Part shown: piece after piece, positions 1-9,083 of the stretch | Layout of the letters: each line of letters starts with the position of its first letter | Numbering within the stretch: the stretch's first letter is position 1 | NCBI GenBank assembly: GCA_033064195.1 | Contig: JARBJD010000602.1 | Coordinates: 1-29,631, forward strand | Direction: 5' to 3' | DNA from: Blattamonas nauphoetae | Lineage: Eukaryota; Preaxostyla; Oxymonadida | DNA length: 29,631 bases | The notes under the pieces: model-generated | Seen by the model: the letters and a program-made list of their open reading frames with translations, nothing else | Told to the model about the DNA's origin: nothing | Databases searched by the model: none | Translations under genes and position numbers: made by a program

Positions 1-606
1 GAAGTTTCTGGAGCAAAGATGAGGATCAAAATTTTGTTCACGTCAATTTAAATTTTAATTTTTGAAAAAGTGAGACAATGAAAAACTGACAATGAAATGA
101 AAATGAAATTATAAAGAGTGAAGTGGTGTACCAAAACAGAGGATCAACAAAAGTGAAGTGAAAATTCTGGTACATAACTGGAGTCTTATGAAAGATAAAC
201 CAAAAGAGGGAGGCAAACCTGTTCTAATTCTTCAGAGAAAGACATTTTCGAAGCCTAAGACACAATAGTGTACCTGAGTTGGGATGATCACGCAGATCGA
301 GTCCGTGAATATGTTTTAAAAATGAATGAACAAAAGAATAACATACTAGTGATTTGTCGGTTGTGACACATTCTTTTAAGCGATAAAACACACTTGTGTA
401 CCTAAATTGTGGTGTCGAGTTTGGTTCGATCCGATCTGGTACACCAGTTGTTTTATGAAGAGATTTATCAAAAGAGAGCAAACCTTTCATGAATAAGTCG
501 GAAACGAATTCCAGAAGATAAAACGAAGTAGTGTACCTGAATGAGAGGAGAAGAAAAAGTGAAGGATCGAGAACGAGAAAGTGATGTCGAGAAAGAAGAG
601 CGAACA
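1..606. repeat. Degenerate tandem repeat, about 130 bp period
   Basis: A motif of the form GTGTACC followed by an A/G-rich stretch recurs near 124, 268, 393 and 530, giving a period of about 125-140 bp. The copies are well diverged. One minus-strand frame stays open through much of it (224-607), but the predicted peptide only mirrors the repeat and has no recognisable domain, so I do not call a gene. Similarity to the primase-helicase gene of the right arm begins abruptly at about 607, so this stretch is either flanking DNA or a further insertion next to the Polinton-like element. Confidence 0.45.
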
Positions 607-666
607 ATTCAAGATGAAGTTGTACAATTCGTCATTGTTGTCGGAGATGATCTCTTTGGTGAAATC

Positions 667-669
667 TAA
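667..669. repeat. Target-site duplication TAA, left
   Basis: TAA lies directly before the GGG start of the 670-5304 element and is repeated at 5305-5307. The matching stretch of the right arm, read on the opposite strand, has a single CAA at this point and no insert. Confidence 0.75.
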
Positions 670-722
670 GGGTATACCAAAACCCTCAAATCCAAAGAAC
701 TCAAATGTCCAGGAAAATCGAA
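670..722 (+). repeat. Left terminal inverted repeat of the TIR transposon
   Basis: It begins GGGTATACC and shares an AACCCTCAAATCCAAAGAA core with the reverse complement of 5252-5304. The two are about 80-85% identical by eye, with one single-base gap. Confidence 0.75.
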
Positions 723-1477
723 AGATATTGTGATGAGGTATTCTTCCTCCAATTCTTAGCTTGCGCTTTCACCTGTGGGAGGAGATGAAGGTGAATCTTT
801 ATGAGTTGATCAACCAGCGAAAATTGATTAATGGGGAACAGTTGAATCTTCGATTCTGTATTATTCATTTTGTCTCTCTTTTAACCATTTCCGAATAAGT
901 ATTTCCATGAAAGAAGTTTTGTGAAGAATCGGCAATATAAAACACCATCTCTGGAACGAAATCCAGATGTCTCCATCCTCCTATAACTTCTGTGTTCGCT
1001 CACTTTATTCCACTTTCATTCCTCCAGAATCTTGTCTGGACGAGTGTTCGCATCACCATTCCGAATCCAACCATTCCATCCAATTGTTTCTCAACCTGCA
1101 TCGTTCTTCCCTTTTTGCTGCTTGTCGATTGATAACGTGAAATTTGTGGTTTGGATTTTTGAGATGGTTTAGACGGCTGATTGACAGGCTTTGAGGTTGC
1201 GATGGGAGAGCAAGACGTCGTCTGACTGAGGAGAAAGAAACGATGTGAAAAGGAAGAATGAGTGAATAGAGAGGATCGATGGAAGAAAGGAGAAAGGAGA
1301 AATAAAGATAGAGAACGTGTTCAAACCAGTGGTTAGCTGCTGTGAGTACTACTTCCTTTGCTCCTTGAGACGCCGTGTTGACATCAACAACTTGGTATGA
1401 AATTCCACTCTTGCGGGATGAATGTCATGAGTAAGGTGGGGAGGTGGAAGTGATAGTGAGGGTGTGAAGCCTTTCAA
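723..1477. other. Transposon interior, no gene recognised
   Basis: No frame stays open for a convincing length and no motif was recognised. The composition is mixed and A/G-rich toward the right. It belongs to the interior of the 670-5304 transposon. Confidence 0.4.
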
Positions 1478-3390
1478 TTGGGTCAGACAGTATGCATCAG
1501 ATTGATCAGAGTAATACTGATTTGTCTGTCACCCTTACTTTGCATCGAATCTACAACCATCGTCGCATGGTATATTCTCTCGTTCGGTATCTCTATCTCT
1601 GTTCTACCGTTCCTTCTCTTTCAACACGAAATCAAAACAGCTCTTAGAACCCAGAATGGTCGATTTGACGTCGTTCAAGATGACGAACAGGAGGATCTCC
1701 ATCTTCACGTTCTTTCAAATCATTAAGAATGTGTCAAACATCATGTATTTAACTTCTCTGACGAATCAACAACACATTACTTGTCGATTTATTCTCCCTT
1801 CGTCATTTTCATCTTCATTCTCATGATCCAAACATCTCCCTCCTAGTGATGCCTTCCTCATCCAAAACTCGCCATGATGGAAAAGTCCTGTTGAAAGGCG
1901 ACACCCGTGAGTGAAACTCCTCGATACTCTTCCCATCTGTCCCTGGAATCATCGGGATTTTCCTCACGTTCTCTACCGACTTCTTCGATGTCCTAGCGAG
2001 TTGCTTCTCCTTCCGTCGCATCATCCCTGCTCACTCGGTACTTCCCTGACTGATTGATCAGAATATGTCTCTGTTAAATGTCAAGGCCAAATTACTCATT
2101 GACTGAGGAAGAGTACTGCAGTGATCATCTCCACATTTTCATACGTGCAACGGAGAACATCTGGAGGTTCCTTTTGATGCCTTTACTCCAGTTTCATGAC
2201 ACTATTCCATTTCTATTCGTCATGATCGACTTCAATCAATAAAACCTCATCTCCATTGGCGTGATTGCTGCTGCAATTCCACCCACCGTTGCCATTTTGC
2301 TTCTGTTTGGCCAACATGTCCTTTTTCGTCGTCAGCAGCTGCAGGCCGACAAGATCGAAATGAAACACATAAAGTAGTGCAACTCGCCTGATTTGCAGTG
2401 AAAATCTTCATCCTCAAACTCAAAGTCCCTCAAAGAATGAAAATTCGCGAAATTGACTCGTTCTGTTGGACGAAGTGCTCTCAATCTGATCGTTCGAAGC
2501 CTTCCTGCTACCGTTCATCCCTCTGCACTTTCTGTATTCTTTGTGACTTCCGAAGTTCCCCGAGTAAGTTTATGTCAGAGCTCGTGCCAAATGTTTGTTT
2601 TCTGACAATGATGACGAGAGAAGACTCTGCTCGAATCGGGCGAGAGCTGGAATGTCTTCACATCACTTTACTTCCAATCACTCGCTTGTGCTCGTGTGGG
2701 GAGATGGACAGACAAGAACTCGTCACGTTCTCCGTCGGGAAGTTGATGCAATACCAGTCGCACACCAATCAGATAAAGAACAAGTGATCATTCGTATTTC
2801 AGCCCTCATAAAACACAGGGCACCATCGCAAGCACGCTCCTCCATCCCCGCTGGTCATCTTTCCGCCTGCGCCGACTCTCTCCACCCGCGACTCGTGTTC
2901 ACGTCTTCGCTGTCGCACGTGAAGGTGGGCGAGTACTACATCAGCACTCTGTCGAGAACGTCGCCCAATTACCCGCGTCGGATGAACGATAAAGGCGAGA
3001 TGAAGCAAAGCTTCAACTGGTTCTGCTGAACGACCGCCTTCTCTCTCCACCGAACAACTGGAAGCCACCCCAACAACACAGCATCTCGACACCTTGCGAG
3101 GAATCGACGATTATTCTAAGTTTGCGAGGTCCCTGTTTGCGGTGTCCAACCCCTTCTCCTCGCTGAAGAGCTGATGAAGCGGATCGAATGCCTCGGATGA
3201 GTGTTCGGCAATCTCGAGCAGGGTTTCGCTGAGGCCTTCGACATTCAAAACACGAAACCATCACCGCTCTCGTTCGTTGCTCTCCCCGACATGGAAAGCT
3301 CGCTCGCAACAATGCGCAGCTCGCAGCCGCTTCAGTACGACTTTTCTGTGCTCCACCATCTGCTCCGATTCTGCGTTGCTCTGTGCCGAC
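1478..3390 (+). pseudogene. Possible remnants of a host P5-type (ATP13A-like) ATPase gene
   Basis: Scattered plus-strand frames in this interval recall, in the right order, pieces of P5-type cation/polyamine ATPases. At 1478-1726 there is a hydrophobic hairpin followed by an acidic DVVQDDEQEDLHLHV stretch, like the N-terminal membrane hairpin and its tail. Near 1930-1990 is SSILFPSVPGIIGIF, like the segment after the actuator domain. Near 2254-2340 is AIPPTVAILLLFGQ, like the PPALP transmembrane segment that typifies P5 pumps. Near 2425-2480 is VPQRMKI..IDSFC, like the residues just before the phosphorylated aspartate. Frames shift and stops are frequent, and the phosphorylation motif itself is not intact. 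Much of the nucleotide-binding domain would be missing. Each piece alone is weak and only the order makes the case. Remaining introns cannot be excluded. If right, this is host gene sequence carried inside the TIR transposon. Confidence 0.3.
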
Positions 3391-4560
3391 TCTATCCGCA
3401 GACGAGGCCGTCGCTGTCTGTCTTCATCCTCTCCTCCATCGTCAGCCAGAGCGTCTTTCTCATCCACACATCCAGCGCCCCGCGGCAAGAACGGCCTCGC
3501 GCTGGTCTTCTCCTTCATCAACGTCACCCCTTCCCTCTCCACGCTCACGTCGACTGTCCAGCCTGACGATTCCCTTCTCGCCCGATCTGCTCCGCGGCAG
3601 AAGACACAATCACCAGTCCCTCTTGTCTCAGTCAGCCGCATCGAGTCTGCCCTGTCTCTTCCAATCTCGTTCCCAAAGGCTCACCGTGTCATCGTGTCGC
3701 TTGGCTCGCTCATCCCACTCTTCGCCTCCAACCAGATATTCCCTCTCTCGATCGTCCCTCGCTCGTTCCTCTCTCAAGGCCAGATCAGCCACAACAACCG
3801 CACCTCCACGATGAAGGACAACATCGATGAGCTGAACCACATCTTCAACGTGTTCTTACTCGACATCCCCCACTCTCTCTTGAGTCACACCCCTTCGACC
3901 GACGAAAGCCTCACTCGACAGCATCTTCAGGTTGTACACTTCTGCGTCCTGCCCTGATGCATGCGAAGCGGTCAAGGTGGAGACCTCGATCTTGTTCAGG
4001 CGACTCAAAATTCGCAGAGGAGACACGCTCGCGATGAGAAGTGGAACGAGCTCGTGAGCATTCACAGTCAACACTGCCATCAAGCTGAAGCAGAGACCGC
4101 CCAACAGCTTCTGCAACATGCAGAGCACGCTCAGCTGTCTTCGTCATCCTCCTCTCTCTTCCGCTTCGTAGTGACTGCCAAGCACTGTGCATTCCTTAAG
4201 TTCCTCGTCGTGGTCGAGAATTTCTGGGCGTCTGCGGCGACGAAGGCGTTCCGTTCATTTCCAAGTGCCTCCCTCAAACCTCCTCTCCACGCTGTTTGTG
4301 TGCTCCCCTTCCCGTCCACCTACGTCCCCTCGCCCACCGCTCTGCTCATCTCCGACCACCACTCCATCCCTCTCACCGCCTTCATCGAATACTTCAACGC
4401 CGCCTTCTTCCCATCCAACAGCTCTGTTGTTCTTGATTCCTTCGCAGTCTCGCAGCGTCTCTGGACACCGCAGGCTGTATCTACTCTCAACGCCACGACA
4501 GACCTCCTCCTCGACACCGTCTGCATCAACACACGCGAGACCTTCCTCTCCTTCTGAAGC
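2800..4560. other. GC-rich block with overlapping open frames, unidentified
   Basis: This stretch is clearly richer in G and C than its surroundings. It shows several long overlapping frames on both strands (for example 3277-3957 and 3961-4557 plus, 3261-3641 minus). The peptides are rich in Ser, Pro and Arg with no consistent domain, as expected from GC-rich non-coding or decayed coding DNA. The compositional jump suggests a different origin from the first third of the transposon, probably captured host sequence. Confidence 0.4.
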
Positions 4561-5251
4561 AGAACAGCGCTGTTACCTCTCCGCTCTTCTTCCGCGGATT
4601 TATACGTAGTTTGCAGATTCCGAAGACGGAAAACCTTGTCATTCCAACGTGGACATCGCTGGTCACTCCCTCACTCGGCGTTAAGCAGCATGATTACCTT
4701 CGATATCTGTCATCCATGGTACAGGAATCCTTCTCTCCAACCTGATCGTTCAATCGTCATGTCGGAAGATCTGATCTCGCTCTGTCCAGTTGCATCTGCT
4801 ACATTACCTCCACCCCATCATGTTCTTCTACGAGAACCTGCAAAACAGCCACAAGACTCAATTGGAATCAGAATCAATCACTCTTTCAGACGATAATGAT
4901 CTTCACCTCCTTCTATCTTTACTCATCTCATTATTTTCTTTGAGCCTTCCCTTGTTGTCTCATCTGTCGTTCATGATCATCTTGAATAATAGTTAGCGCT
5001 TTTATCATTCTTCCATGGCGATCAACCCAAAACTAACTTTGGTTCACTTGTGTCTTAGTGTATTCACTCAACGCAGAAACGAGTATCGGATCATTCATTA
5101 TGATGAAATATCGACAGAAATCTTCGATCTTCAGATTCAGATCCGCGAATGCACTGATTATGGGTTCAAAACAAAGAATGGGCTCCAACTCCTCGAGAAC
5201 TGAAACGCGCACAAGTTCTGGTCCTCACCAACTTCTATTGTGATTCTCTTT
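4561..5251. other. Transposon tail, no gene recognised
   Basis: No frame of convincing length and no motif recognised. Short open frames at 4636-4896 and 5015-5203 look accidental. Confidence 0.4.
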
Positions 5252-5304
5252 CACTTTTTCCAGGACATCTGATTTCTTTGGATTTGAGGGTTTTTGGTTT
5301 TCCC
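5252..5304 (-). repeat. Right terminal inverted repeat of the TIR transposon
   Basis: Read on the minus strand it begins GGGAAAACC and continues with the same AACCCTCAAATCCAAAGAA core as 670-722. Confidence 0.75.
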
Positions 5305-5307
5305 TAA
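5305..5307. repeat. Target-site duplication TAA, right
   Basis: The second TAA copy, directly after the CCC end of the transposon. Similarity to the right arm resumes at the next base (5308). Confidence 0.75.
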
Positions 5308-6840
5308 GAATGGTTGAATAAGCTCATTGTTTACTTCATCAACGAACGGGTATTTGTATCCTTGAAATAGTGAGAACATTTCTGGATTGTCACTGATGAA
5401 TCGAATGCCATTAACCATAAAACGTTGCGATTGTCCTCGAATAGGCTTTGGCAATTGAATACTTTCACCTTCTTTGGATCCTCGTTTGGTATGGTCACTT
5501 TGATTGATTTCAACAATCTTAGGACATTGCTTTCTTTCTGAACATTGACGCAGTAGCAGAGATCAAGCGAACTGTATTCCTTCACAATGCAGAGCAACGA
5601 TACTTCAATACAGCGAAGAACTTTCAGCAGATCTCTCAGAACTTCCTTTTCTGATTTGTATTCTTTATTCGTGGCCTTTTTCCTGATCGTAGAGAAGTCA
5701 AATGGAGACAGAGATCAATTTTTCTTTGTATGGCTCATCATTGCTGTTCAAGGCATTGGTCCTCGTTGGATTCATCAATGCTGTCAAATACATCTGAGAC
5801 ATCGTAGTCTGTGAGGAGGAATAACTAGTTCATCATTGTAGTATTTTTCATTGTGGATCCGAATGATTTTGACGAGTACTCCTGGATGCGAAATGTTCGA
5901 TGCGTATCTGATTCTTTGAGCATTCCAATTCATTTTGTATTCTCTGTTAATGTATTGTGAGCATAGACGTCTTGGTACGTTTGGTCCAGCATCTCGTCAG
6001 TGAATCCATCAATTTGTCGCAATGAATTCAATCCAGCAAACAATGGCAACAAGGAGACTTCATCCTCGAGTGAACGAGAGCCAGAATCATTGTGGATTGT
6101 CAGTCCTGTCAATCCTTTTCTGATTACCTCTGCTTGCTTCAAGGTATACTGTTGAATTAGAATCACAATGAATGCAGGAGCTTTTAGACTCTCCGTCTTT
6201 GCCGGCTTGACTGATGGCTTCTTCTCTGATGGATTTGGCTTCAATGCAATGCACAGATTGGACAATACATCGGACAATGATGCCAGTTTGAAGAGCTGAT
6301 TAAAATCATTCAATGTTGAATATGTATGGATTTTATTCTTGCCTTCGACCTTCCTTTGCACTCTTGATTTTGGTTGCACAATCCAGCGCAGATTGGAGTC
6401 TACACAAGCGAACAAATCCACATCGTATTGCTCAGTTTTCTTTACCTTCACCATTGAATTCTTTTCCAGTTTGTATCCGTCAATATCGCAGTAGATGTGA
6501 AGGCCACCAGAACCAGTCACGACTAATCCGACATTTTAGGTAGTACATCAATCACTGATTGTCTGATTTTTGGTTTTGGTTTGTTCATTAGCATCCTTAT
6601 TCAAGACGTCAATGTCCACGACCGCTAGATTGGTCACATGTGCAATATTTATCGCTGTTCCTGTCTTTCTGTTTCCAGCATTATCGATTGAAGCACCTTC
6701 ACTATATTTCTTGTAGTCATATATTGGTACTTCATGAGTTCTCAAACGATCATACAAAGATTGTATTTCGACTGGAGTGCCGCTAAACAATGCTTCGAAA
6801 TGATCGTCGATCAATCCAGGATTAATGGCACAAATGTCAT
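5308..6840 (-). pseudogene. Left-arm copy of AEP primase-SF3 helicase, partial and broken
   Basis: The minus-strand copy of the gene at 23635-26119. It retains the AEP-type primase region: VVDID, the TGSGGLHIY active-site segment, and YDVDLF followed by WIVQPKSR. It also retains the linker leading to the helicase domain. The rest of the gene is present only as a small piece at 607-669, beyond the inserted TIR transposon, and is lost past that. It is broken, with a few small breaks besides the insertion. Protein-level agreement with the right copy is very high over the primase region, so the two copies have either been homogenised or separated recently. Confidence 0.85.
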
Positions 6841-6894
6841 TGACTTTTTGTCTTCAACTTTGTGTTCATTCTTTCTAAGGAGATAAAATATTAG

Positions 6895-7445
6895 ATTTTA
6901 AAAAGTTAAGCGTTTGTTTTTCTACCACCCACAATTCACTGATATTTCGATCAGAACGCACCAGAATGACGTGCACACTCTCCCCATGCATCTGTGGCAT
7001 CGGTGGATTGTTCTGGTCATTTTTGATTTTTTCACTTTTTTTCACCTCCATGTATGAAAATACAAAAATGATTTTTACAAATTAATCTTATTTTTGAGAC
7101 CATCCAAAACTGTTCCAACAAGGTCAATATCGGTCTGGTGAGCTTATTTATGGTGTTTCGAGTGATCTGAGCAGTTGTGCTGGAGTTATGGGTGGTCCAA
7201 AATAAACGTTAAACTTTTTACTTTTCTAATTTTTAATTTGTATATGAAGAGCAGATCCAGACAAAGTTTGAAAAAATGAAATCTGAAACTTTGACCATCC
7301 AAGACTGTTCCAAGGTCAATATCGATCTGCTGAGTTCATTTATGGTGTTTCGAGCGATCTGAGCAGTAGTTCGGGAGTTATGGGTGTTCCAAAACAAACG
7401 TTAAACTTTTTCAATTTCTAATTTTTAATTTGTATATGAAGAGGA
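6895..7445. repeat. Arm-internal repeat zone, left
   Basis: A motif of about 70-130 bp containing GTTTAACGTTTGTTTTGG, ACCCATAACTCC, GATCACTCGAAACACC and ATATTGACCTTG (as read on one strand) occurs three times. Two copies are direct, with a 195-bp period (about 7098 and 7293). A shorter, more diverged copy at 6895-6960 is in opposite orientation. No coding frame is apparent. Placement just outside the gene core and internal symmetry would suit a replication or regulatory region, but that is inference. Confidence 0.6.
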
Positions 7446-7447
7446 GT

Positions 7448-7747
7448 TGTTGGCCGAGTTCAAGTATTGAGCCCTCGACGTAATGTTCCAAGATACTCAG
7501 GCAAAATGGTGCCCTGGTGACTGATGCGCAGAACGATTTGGAGGTTGGATTGGAGACGGATGATCGAAAGATTGTCCCCGGGGTTCATGTTGGCAGCACT
7601 TAGATGTGCCCGTAAATCATGCCCACCCAAGACTTAACCCTTCAAGGACTTCGCCAGCAGCAGTCATTTAGAAGGATCGCGATAGAACGATCCCCAAAGG
7701 AGTATCGGGGTGTCTATAGGAAGCTCGTACGAACGTGGGAAGGATCT
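7448..7747 (+). repeat. Invariant inner block of the left arm
   Basis: This block is nearly identical to the reverse complement of 22757-23057, while the neighbouring repeat zone has drifted. Its GC content is higher than the rest of the element. A short open frame starting ATGCCCACC at 7619 encodes a basic peptide containing RQQQSFRRIAIERSPKEYRG, and the same frame is open in the other arm. It could be a small gene, a terminal repeat proper, or a packaging/replication site. I see no family match. Similarity between arms stops sharply at about 7747, just before the fibre gene. Confidence 0.6.
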
Positions 7748-7796
7748 CCTCGACGGTTATTTTTGTTTTTTTATTCTCCAATAAAAGCAAACGAAA

Positions 7797-8644
7797 ATGA
7801 ATCGACAAAAATACAACTCACATATGATTGATAAAATGATTGATCACAATCAATCGACGATCAAAGAGAATGCAGCCGCTATTGAGACAATCCAGAATGT
7901 TGTGCAACCAGATGGATCAATCACTTGTTCAAGTGTTACAACACCAGATATTAAAGGATTGATCAATGTAAATGGAGCGAAATGGAATATATCAGAGGGA
8001 ACTCTTCCAAAGTATCCTGGAACATATCCATCATCGACATTTAAGTCTGGCATTTCAATCTCACAATCGATTGCAGAAGCATCAGGAATTCAGTTCAATG
8101 GTGATGGCATCATTATGTGGTCACCATGTGATACACCAGCATTGTATTATTACGATGAGGACAATGGTTCAGGAGTGTTTTCAATATCACCAACTGGAAG
8201 TTTTTCTCAACTGTCAGACAGAAGAGTCAAAAGGAATATTGTTCCATATCCTAATGTTCTCGAAAAACTGAATAAAGTGGAAATTGTGCAGTATCAGTTC
8301 AACACATTCGACTCGAAGATAAACAAAGTGACAAAACAAATTGAAAATGAGACGGATGAAGAACACTTGAAGAACTGCAAAGAGAAATGTGAATGCTTGA
8401 AGAAGGAAAGTGAGAAGAAACACATTGGTGTGATTGCACAACAGATCCAAAGAAATATTCCCAGAAGTTGTGAATGATTCCAAGTCCAGATTGTCTTCAA
8501 GTTGATTATGCAGAACTCTCTTGCTTCTGTATCAAAGCCATTCAGGAATTATCATCTATCGTCGGACATCAACAGTCAGTCATCAATGAACTAATACAAA
8601 AATATAATTCACTGATCGACACAATGACTAATACTCCAACATGA
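7797..8644 (+). pseudogene. Fibre/spike-type protein with S74 intramolecular chaperone domain (broken)
   Basis: The N-terminal half (from about 7797) is rich in Ser, Gly and Ile and has a short heptad-like region, followed by beta-type sequence ending GVFSISPTGSFSQLSD. The C-terminal part has the signature of the peptidase S74 / ICA domain: SDRRVKRNIVPYPNVLEKL, then YQFN, then KHIGVIAQQIQ, then a DYAEL..KAIQELSSIV ending. In phage tail spikes and related fibres this domain trimerises the protein, then cuts itself off with the Ser of the leading SD-R motif. The gene runs on the plus strand just inside the left arm and converges on the capsid cluster, which suits a receptor-binding fibre. A T-rich stretch upstream (7757-7775) resembles the element's other promoters. 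It is broken, with about one break near the end. Confidence 0.8.
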
Positions 8645-8647
8645 GAT

Positions 8648-9060
8648 CAACCAGAAATTCATAATACTCCTTGATTGTATTTTTCCATTGATTGTCTCAG
8701 ATGTTTCCATCTCAATTGATTCACCAGAACTGTCTTTGAACCAGATCTTCACTATTGATGGTCGAGTGCTTAATTCCCACTTCTTTCGCTTCGCAATCTG
8801 TTAGTTACAGAAAGCAACATATGAATCATTGTGTGCATCTGTCTGGATCCAATCACCATGGATTGTGATGTGTTGAGGAATATCCTTTGAAATGACTGTT
8901 GTTGAACCAGTAATCTCTTCCCTTCACATGGATGAGTTTGCAGTCGAGGAAGTAAATGTATTTTTGTTTTCTAGAATTGACAAAATCATGAGGAAATTGA
9001 GCAGTGTGAGAATTCTGAATTGAGAAATAACGTTTCGACCATTGCTGTTTCTAGCAAAAA
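8648..9060 (-). pseudogene. Small decayed gene, possible minor virion protein
   Basis: Minus-strand fragments lie between the capsid-type genes and the fibre. One piece, RPSIVKIWFKDSSGESIEME, has the 'solvable strand - D.NG - strand' look of small proteins often found beside capsid genes in Polinton-like viruses, but this is only a resemblance. Another piece, KQKYIYFLDCKLIHVKGRDY, is hydrophobic and basic. The gene is broken, with about two or three breaks. I cannot name a function. Confidence 0.35.
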
Positions 9061-9083
9061 TAAAAATCACATTTACTTAATCA

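Larger units (their letters stand above)
670..5304. mobile_element. TIR DNA transposon, PIF/Harbinger-like by TSD, non-autonomous
   Basis: A 4,635-bp insert bounded by imperfect terminal inverted repeats of about 53 bp that begin GGG and are flanked by TAA on both sides. A 3-bp TAA/TTA duplication with a GGG-type end is the hallmark of PIF/Harbinger elements. The insert interrupts the left-arm copy of the primase-helicase gene. The right arm preserves the uninterrupted sequence, so the boundaries can be read to the base. No DDE transposase or Myb-like protein is recognisable inside, so it is probably non-autonomous. Its interior is mixed: a lower-GC first third with possible P5-ATPase remnants, a GC-rich block at about 2800-4560, and a featureless tail. 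Confidence 0.7.
5308..7747 (-). repeat. Left inverted arm of the Polinton-like element
   Basis: This interval, together with the detached piece at 607-669, is the reverse complement of 22757-25275. It holds, from inside out, a nearly invariant block of about 300 bp, a divergent zone of short internal repeats, and the N-terminal half of the primase-helicase gene. By eye the coding part is about 97% identical between arms, the innermost block about 98%, and the middle zone clearly lower (about 85%). Confidence 0.85.

Noticed and set aside
224-607. 127-residue minus-strand frame
   Set aside because: It mirrors the tandem repeat (FRYTTSFY / FRYTSVFY) and has no independent sign of coding.
3201-4609. 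Several long overlapping frames on both strands
   Set aside because: They lie in a GC-rich block where long accidental frames are expected. The peptides are Ser/Pro/Arg-rich and no two frames agree on a domain.
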